A DNA stretch of 64,000 nucleotides from Antedon mediterranea (taxonomy: Eukaryota > Echinodermata > Crinoidea > Comatulida > Antedonidae), in the NCBI RefSeq assembly GCF_964355755.1, contig NC_092680.1, positions 1,589,001 to 1,653,000 on the forward strand. Direction: 5' to 3'. A model generated the notes under the pieces. The model did no database searches. It was not told where the DNA came from and was given only the letters and a program-made list of their open reading frames with translations. The first letter of the stretch is position 1; each line of letters begins with the position of its first letter. Below are positions 58,558-64,000 of the stretch, one piece after another. The position numbers and the translations under genes are program-made.

Positions 58558-60640
58558 ACCTCATCTTGAATACCAGATCTGGTTGAATGATTTCATCAAA
58601 TCATAGAGCAGGATTTATTTGGGCAGTACCACTACATAAGATCCAATAAAACAACAATAATATTAAAAAATAACAGACACCGTTCTTTTGTTAGAAATTT
58701 GCTTTAAAAGAAAACAAAAAGGCCAAGGTCTGTTATAAACCGTTCATTGTTTTTTATATTCCAACGTTTCAGTCAGGGGGAGAAATAGCAAAATTTTTCC
58801 TACTTTTGCCATTTTTCCTCTATATAACTGGTTTCACTTTTATCCTTTATTCAAACACATTGGTATTTGATTCTATTATAGTTCGTCCGCACGTCCGCAT
58901 TCCTCAGAATTTATTGACTCGATTTTTATAACAGAGAACTATAATAAAAGTGGGACGAACCCACGCAAGACAACAAAAAAATTGCAATAAATTAGGCCTA
59001 CCATACGTTACAAGCTTATTTGATGAAATATAATCGTTGTGGCTAGAAGCCAAAGGTACAACATTAAACAACTACAAATAAATGCAAGGTACTAATTTTG
59101 AATAAGCGCCAGGATTTGATTAGGCCGCAAGTTTAATTAAATGTTATAGTTATATTTGACATTTTAAAGAGACCCTCTGGATATCAGCTGGAAGGGTCAT
59201 CCTCTCTAAATAAATTTGAAATAAATTAAATAAAAAATAACAAACAAAGTTAGAGAAATACAAATACAAACAAAACAAAACAAACAAAATGCCAAATTGT
59301 ACTTTGCCATTTTACATTATTCAATTGATTGTAAAAACGTCAAATTCATAATAACATCATAAATGCGTGCCAAATGTTCAAGTCTATAATTCAACAAACG
59401 TTAACTTGACCTAAGAATTAACCACCATTGTGACCAACAAACTAAGTTCAAATTACGATACAATAGGCCTCATTTTTATTCACAACTTTTAGCAGTACAA
59501 ATGTATTTTATCTTCACAATGAACAATTAAAAAGAGGAAACATAGGCGGTTTATAGGAAATCTATGTATCCGTTGGCAACATGGCCATCCTGCCCACAAA
59601 TTCGACCAAAATAACTCGCGTTGATAGCTGGGTTCGATCGTGTCCTCCCCTGAGTCATAGGAATATCTTACTAACATTGCAATTAAGGATGGTGACATTT
59701 CTCAGGATACTAATCAGATCATATTCGCGGAATTTTCATTTTGTATTGTAGAGGTATTGTAAAGAACGATACGGTGGCGTATAGAGATCAATCAACTCAA
59801 CGCAGACAAAAGTCCAAAAGTATGTACAATTTATTTACAAGACTTCTGTGCTGCTGACTAAAATATAAATGAATACTAACATTAGTATTAGGTTTATGGT
59901 TTACTAACAATCAACATTCAATTCAACTAATTTATCGGGACAGATATCTATCATCTACAACGTTATATATCTTATCTAAGGTAATATGATGTGGCTATAA
60001 AATAATGGTTAAAACACAAGGAAATAATAACATTCATCAATAAAGGTAAACCAGTCAACGCTATTGTATGCAATGTGTCAAATGTTGTTGAATACGAAAT
60101 ATATTAATAGTACATTAACTGACGTCTCAAGTACTTTATCCCAGTTGCAAACAGCTGCAATACAAACAAATCAAGCCATTTATATTTTGCTAATGGCAAC
60201 GGACTTAAATTGGCCCGCTTTGAATCAAATGAGGTCCAATACGGGACTTACAAAAGATGTATACAATATCCATGTACAAAACTATAAATAACTAAATATA
60301 CAATAATATATATTACTACGGTAATGTCAGTTATGCTAAAGAAACATCACAATTAATAATACAAAAACTTAAAATATTGAAAACAAATATATATGTAAAC
60401 ATGTTCAGTAGCTTGTAAATATAGACAAGAAATATTTCTTACAAAAAACGCTGCTCGACATTTTAAAATTAATCATTGTTCTTTCTTCAGATATATTTAT
60501 GATTAATTATTAAAAAGATGTCCTTTAATCGCAAAAATACATACAAATCAAAGATAGTTCTTTAATTATAATTCACATGCCCATTTAAAAATGGTCAATT
60601 TTGAACTTTATAATGTGCTATGTGTGTGTGACCTCAACCT

Positions 60641-60653
60641 GTTGCCATGCAAC
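60641..60653. promoter_or_regulatory. RFX/X-box-like motif
   Basis: GTTGCCATGCAAC, a near-palindrome one base shorter than the ideal X-box. RFX sites mark ciliary gene promoters. No ciliary gene was identified next to it. Confidence 0.3.
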
Positions 60654-61314
60654 TGAATACCCTCTAGTCGAGACTAGTGACTCGTGACTTCACAAAAATT
60701 CTTCCCAGTCTGTTGATTCGCGTCAACCAATCAAAGGGCGAGAATCCAAAATCGTTCAACCGTGAGCTCTCATAGACTCTCTTTTCCCAGACGTTTTTTG
60801 GGTCCAGCAGCTGGGATCTATAAAATTATAGTCGAGTTTACAAAGTCGCAAAACTGTCGGCCTTATACTATAACTGCTGCTTGCTTTAGCTTATGAATGA
60901 GTAGTTCTCATGGGACGTAGCTGGCTAGAGCAGCAGCGTAAAAAAAAAGAAAATTTATTTTAAAAAAGGAGGTAATTCGGAATGCAAAGTGAATTTACAA
61001 GATTTAAAATGTTACTGATGAAGCTTATAAAATTATATAACATTAGAAATTAACAAAATGTGATAAATAGTATGATTTTTTGGTAATGACTTGAAAGATA
61101 ATATTTATGTGAATAAAAATGGTGTTTACGCCACAAAAAAGAAAAAAGCTTGTAAACATTGAGAATTAGAGCTAAAATCTTATTTGACCATCTTGTATTA
61201 GAAAATGCAAGAATAGCGTGTCATAAAAATGATACTTGGTGGCGCTCACACAAAAACAAAACAAATTGTTATATTGGACTATCTAGGCTGCTAGGCTAGG
61301 CCTATAACGTGAAA

Positions 61315-61638
61315 ATGGAAGAAAATTCATTATGTTTGGTCAAAAATGACACGGATAATGGATCAAAAGTAGAAGCTTCGAGAAACAGTGATATGGAAGA
61401 TGGCGAATTACCCGATTCAGATGATGACCTTAATTGCAAGGTTCGTGTTAGGCCTAGCCTAGCCTATCTACCTAGAGGCTAGCTAGGCCTAGCTGGGGCT
61501 TCCGCATAGTGTAGTAATATCCTCAACAAGAGGCAAGCACCGCCGCCTCCCTGCACTGTCTGTGTGTAGCTCGCGCGCCGATCGCCCCAGGCCTTGTATA
61601 TATACAGCTGCTTTCTTGTCCTCTTTTCTTGAAAAATC

Positions 61639-61678
<40 letters not shown>

Positions 61679-63197
61679 ATATGTATATTATAAATATCAA
61701 ACAACAAGGCCATGGCATGGCCTAGCATATAATTATAGGCCTCCTACTGTAGGCCTATTATAGAATTGAAAAAAAGAAAAAGGCCTAGGCCTAACTACTA
61801 GGCCCTAGCTAGTAGGCCTATTTACATTATAATATTAATAATTAAAACTCCTGTGTGTACTTTGATTGTCACTTGTCAGGTAACTTATCAAATATAATTT
61901 ATAGAATCACTAGCTAGGCCTATTGAGTATAGTATAGTATAGACTATATACTAGCTATACATTGCATACTAACATTCAACTGAGCTAGTTAGCGCCCTCA
62001 ACTTCCAAAGCAGGAATAACAGTGTCAGTAAAAACGCATGAATTTGTTTGTTTTGTAGAAAAACCAGGCTTCAGCAGCATATGCAAAGTTCCGTCAAAAC
62101 AGCTATAGGAATGCAATAGATACAGATGATGATGATGATTCAGATGATGAGAATTTATGGAAAAGAAAAAAACAAAAAGTATTTCAACCTCCAAAAATCA
62201 AGGATGATAAAAATAGTGTTCGTAATCCTGTGATAGCAAAAAGGACTGGTGATAAAAAAGTGAATAACATATGGGGAGCGGTCATGCTTGAACAAACACA
62301 GGACATGGTGTCATCCAGATTGACAACAGTGGGGCTAGATTTCAGTGCCAATCGTGGCGTTGAAAGTTACAATCATCAGAGAGACTTAGAAACAGAGACG
62401 CATCTACCCTTTGGTACCCACACACAATGTCAACAACCCCGCAGAGATATCCCGCAAGTGGCCGACGATTTATTTTCAGAACAGATTGATCCAGTTGAAG
62501 TTAAAGAGGATGAGAATATTGATGATAATGATGGCGAAAATAGAAAACAGAATGTAAAGGAAAGACTAGGAAAGCGGCCACAACATCTTTCATCCGTAAC
62601 TGCCAAAAAAATTGATATAAATCCCGATGACGGAGTTAAAATCGTGGCCGGGAATATTGCTTACAGTTTGTGGGAACCAAAAAGACATCTTGTACGCAAG
62701 ACAGTTGAAATGATAGGAACAGAAAAGTCTGTTGAGATTTATAATCAAGTGATTGAAATTGAAGAAAGTGGCGGTCTGTTGATTAATGTAAGAGTAATAT
62801 TTAATTAAAAATAATTCTCTAGGATCTTCTTTTTAAAGCTCTGTCTACACTATCAAATAAGTTTGACAAAAAATGTGTGATGTTCCCAAATATGATATTT
62901 AATAATACAGTATTAAAATAATAATAAAAATTAATAATTAATTATATACATTGTATTGATTTTTTTTTTTTACAGAATAAACGGCGAAGGAGGTCACCAG
63001 GTGGTGTTTTCTTTCACTTGCTTAGAAATTCATACGGTATAGAAACTGAAATATTGGAAGAAATATTTGCAGTAGATGCTGAGTATCCACAGTATAAACA
63101 AAAAGAGAAGAAAGATAAAAAGAAACGAAAGAAAAGTAACAATATCAAAATGGAAGTATCAGAAACAAAGGTTGAACTTCTGGACAGTATTATTTAA
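61315..63197 (+). CDS. PHAX: PHAX, phosphorylated adaptor for snRNA nuclear export, 358 aa (3 exons)
   Basis: Exons are 61315-61440, 62059-62787 and 62976-63197, both introns phase 0. PHAX bridges capped U snRNA (through the cap-binding complex) to CRM1/RanGTP for export from the nucleus. The N-terminus has the conserved MEDGELPDSDDDL block (residues 27-39). A strongly acidic, Ser/Asp stretch (about 64-75, candidate casein kinase 2 sites) is followed by a basic KRKKQK. The RNA-binding domain spans about residues 225-320: DDGVKIVAGNIAYSLWEPKR, then IEESGGLL, then RRRSPGGVFFHLLRN across the exon 2/3 join. The C-terminus is Lys-rich. The human protein is about 394 aa, so this one is complete and slightly short. 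AATAAA overlaps the stop (63196-63201). Starting at the ATG in exon 1 is supported by the conserved N-terminal block. Confidence 0.95.
61441..62058 (+). other. Intron 1 of PHAX
   Basis: Holds a (GATT)n microsatellite (61639-61676) and an unusual density of TAGGCCTA-type motifs (61470-61500 and 61740-61830). Confidence 0.75.
61639..61676. repeat. (GATT)n microsatellite
   Basis: About nine GATT units. The two overlapping minus-strand frames with an INQS repeat come from it. Confidence 0.95.
62834..62902. mobile_element. Truncated MITE, 'AAGCTCTGTCTACACTATCAAA' family, copy 6
   Basis: Left half only: TAAAGCTCTGTCTACACTATC through TGTGATGTTCCCAAATATG. It lies in PHAX intron 2, less than 80 bp before exon 3. 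Confidence 0.8.
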
Positions 63198-63314
63198 TAA
63201 ATGTGTCGAATTGTGTTTTATAGCAAAAGGAGTACTATTTTTTTAGTTTTAATTCTTATTCTTTCTGTGGTGGAATTTTTAATTTAATTTTTAAAAAGCA
63301 TTGTTTTGTTGAGA

Positions 63315-63458
63315 ATCATGGCAAAATATCAAGAAATTCTAGCAAATTGAGGGCGCTATGTTTTGGCAAAACAGGTGAACAATTTTTTAATTACCTATTT
63401 GGCCAAAGCATAGCGTCTAAATTTACTCACAATTTCGGCATATTTTGCTATGATACAC
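63315..63458. mobile_element. MITE-like inverted repeat downstream of PHAX
   Basis: TCATGGCAAAATATC.. GGGCGCTATGTTTTGGC is mirrored by GGCCAAAGCATAGCGTC.. GCATATTTTGCTATGAT. The arms are about 65 bp and imperfect. Confidence 0.6.
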
Positions 63459-63779
63459 TAGCCCAAATGTTAATTTTTTTAATAATCTGGGGTTACTATA
63501 GAAATTGCTGATGAAATATAATAAATAAAAAAAAAATATATTGTATCGATTTGTTAATGCTGTTATAAATGTCATAAAATACACATCTAGAATTTATTTC
63601 AGAAAAATCATCTTTTATTTGGCCAAAATTTAACATACAAAAGAAAAAGAATACAGATATGTATGCCCATAACCCGCCAAAGTTTAAAAAACTGAGTCCA
63701 TTGAATATCTGTGAGGCAAAATCCACAAATGTTATTCTGTGAATTATTCTATAAAATGTCTTAATTACAAAAAATTAAG

Positions 63780-63960
63780 AAGGGTGTCCAACCTAGTTAC
63801 CCAGAGACCAACTCGGGGGAAAGAAGGTGGTGAGAAGACATGATGACCTACGTTGATCAGCTTCAAGAAGACGGACAGAGATCTATAAATCCGTATGCAG
63901 AATAGACATGATTGGAGAACCTTCAGAGTCCGTCAGAGTTAGTGAGTGACTAAAAAAAAA
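63780..63960 (+). pseudogene. Possible 3' remnant of a non-LTR retrotransposon ORF
   Basis: Fragments of a frame read MMTYVDQLQEDGQRSINPYA and, one frameshift later, HDWRTFRVRQS followed by two stops. This resembles the tail of reverse transcriptase-endonuclease ORFs of RTE-like elements, where a DW..F motif closes the ORF. An A-rich tract follows. Decayed and non-functional. Confidence 0.35.
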
Positions 63961-64000
63961 TTGTTTTACTTATTTACAATCTCTTAATTAGTTTTTGTTC

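Larger units (their letters stand above)
58446..61314. other. Divergent intergenic region between gene G and PHAX
   Basis: Head-to-head spacing of 2.9 kb. Contains the gene G promoter, dispersed-repeat tails (about 59160-59290, ATAAATTTGAAATAAATTAAATAAA-like in pieces), a tRNA-like GGGTTCGATCG near 59630, an RFX/X-box-like GTTGCCATGCAAC (60641-60653), and a CCAAT box (60727-60731) that may belong to the PHAX promoter. No coding gene supported. Confidence 0.4.
63198..64000. other. Downstream of PHAX
   Basis: PHAX 3' UTR, an inverted-repeat element (63315-63458), and a possible non-LTR retroelement remnant (63780-63960). No gene supported. Confidence 0.45.

Noticed and set aside
59489-59698. 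Minus-strand 69-codon frame and tRNA-like GGGTTCGATCG patch
   Set aside because: Likely a SINE fragment. Too little of a tRNA fold for a tRNA gene call.
62230-62808. Stand-alone 192-codon gene
   Set aside because: It is part of PHAX exon 2 with intron read-through at its end. The true start is in exon 1 at 61315.

Overview
The window is eukaryotic nuclear DNA. It is AT-rich, genes have GT-AG introns, intergenic stretches are long, and small inverted-repeat elements are abundant. The motif TAGGCCTA recurs throughout. The protein content (PHAX, acidic Ser/Glu-rich type I membrane proteins, and a USOMP5/fibrinogen-like secreted protein) fits a marine deuterostome, most likely an echinoderm. The class cannot be decided from the sequence alone.

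Layout. 1-9 kb: mostly non-coding and repeat-rich, with one probable first coding exon of a minus-strand gene (1776-1892) and a GC-rich possible promoter near 4.85-5.1 kb. 9-36 kb: four plus-strand genes, called A (9195-14714), B (18362-19916), C (27526-31037) and D (34623-36324). 39-50 kb: two minus-strand genes, E (38961-42281) and F (48958-50249). All six have the same unusual design. A tiny first exon (34-49 nt) carries only the hydrophobic start of a signal peptide and ends in phase 1. One long second exon then carries the rest of the signal, a low-complexity ectodomain, one membrane helix near the C-terminus and a short tail. B, C and D have acidic Ser/Glu/Asp-rich ectodomains, E and F are Gly-rich, and A is charged then Pro-rich. 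E contains a long array of GGTGVG-type repeats. 53-58.5 kb: a five-exon minus-strand gene, G (53319-58445), encodes a secreted protein with a domain like that of coral 'uncharacterized skeletal organic matrix protein 5'. A very young, internally deleted LTR retrotransposon sits in its second intron. 61.3-63.2 kb: a complete three-exon PHAX gene (snRNA export adaptor).

Main idea. A-F look like one tandemly expanded family of small single-pass membrane proteins, perhaps together with G a secreted-matrix or cell-surface locus. The closest family I know is the sea urchin P16 group of skeletogenic cell membrane proteins. That link is inferred from architecture and composition, not from an alignment. 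The many S-x-E motifs in B-D would suit a Fam20C-type secretory kinase, which is also known from biomineralization proteins.

Repeats. At least five families of short inverted-repeat elements (TA- or TTAA-flanked), a tRNA-like SINE family, several minisatellites, and a pair of inverted repeats bracketing gene B account for much of the non-coding sequence.
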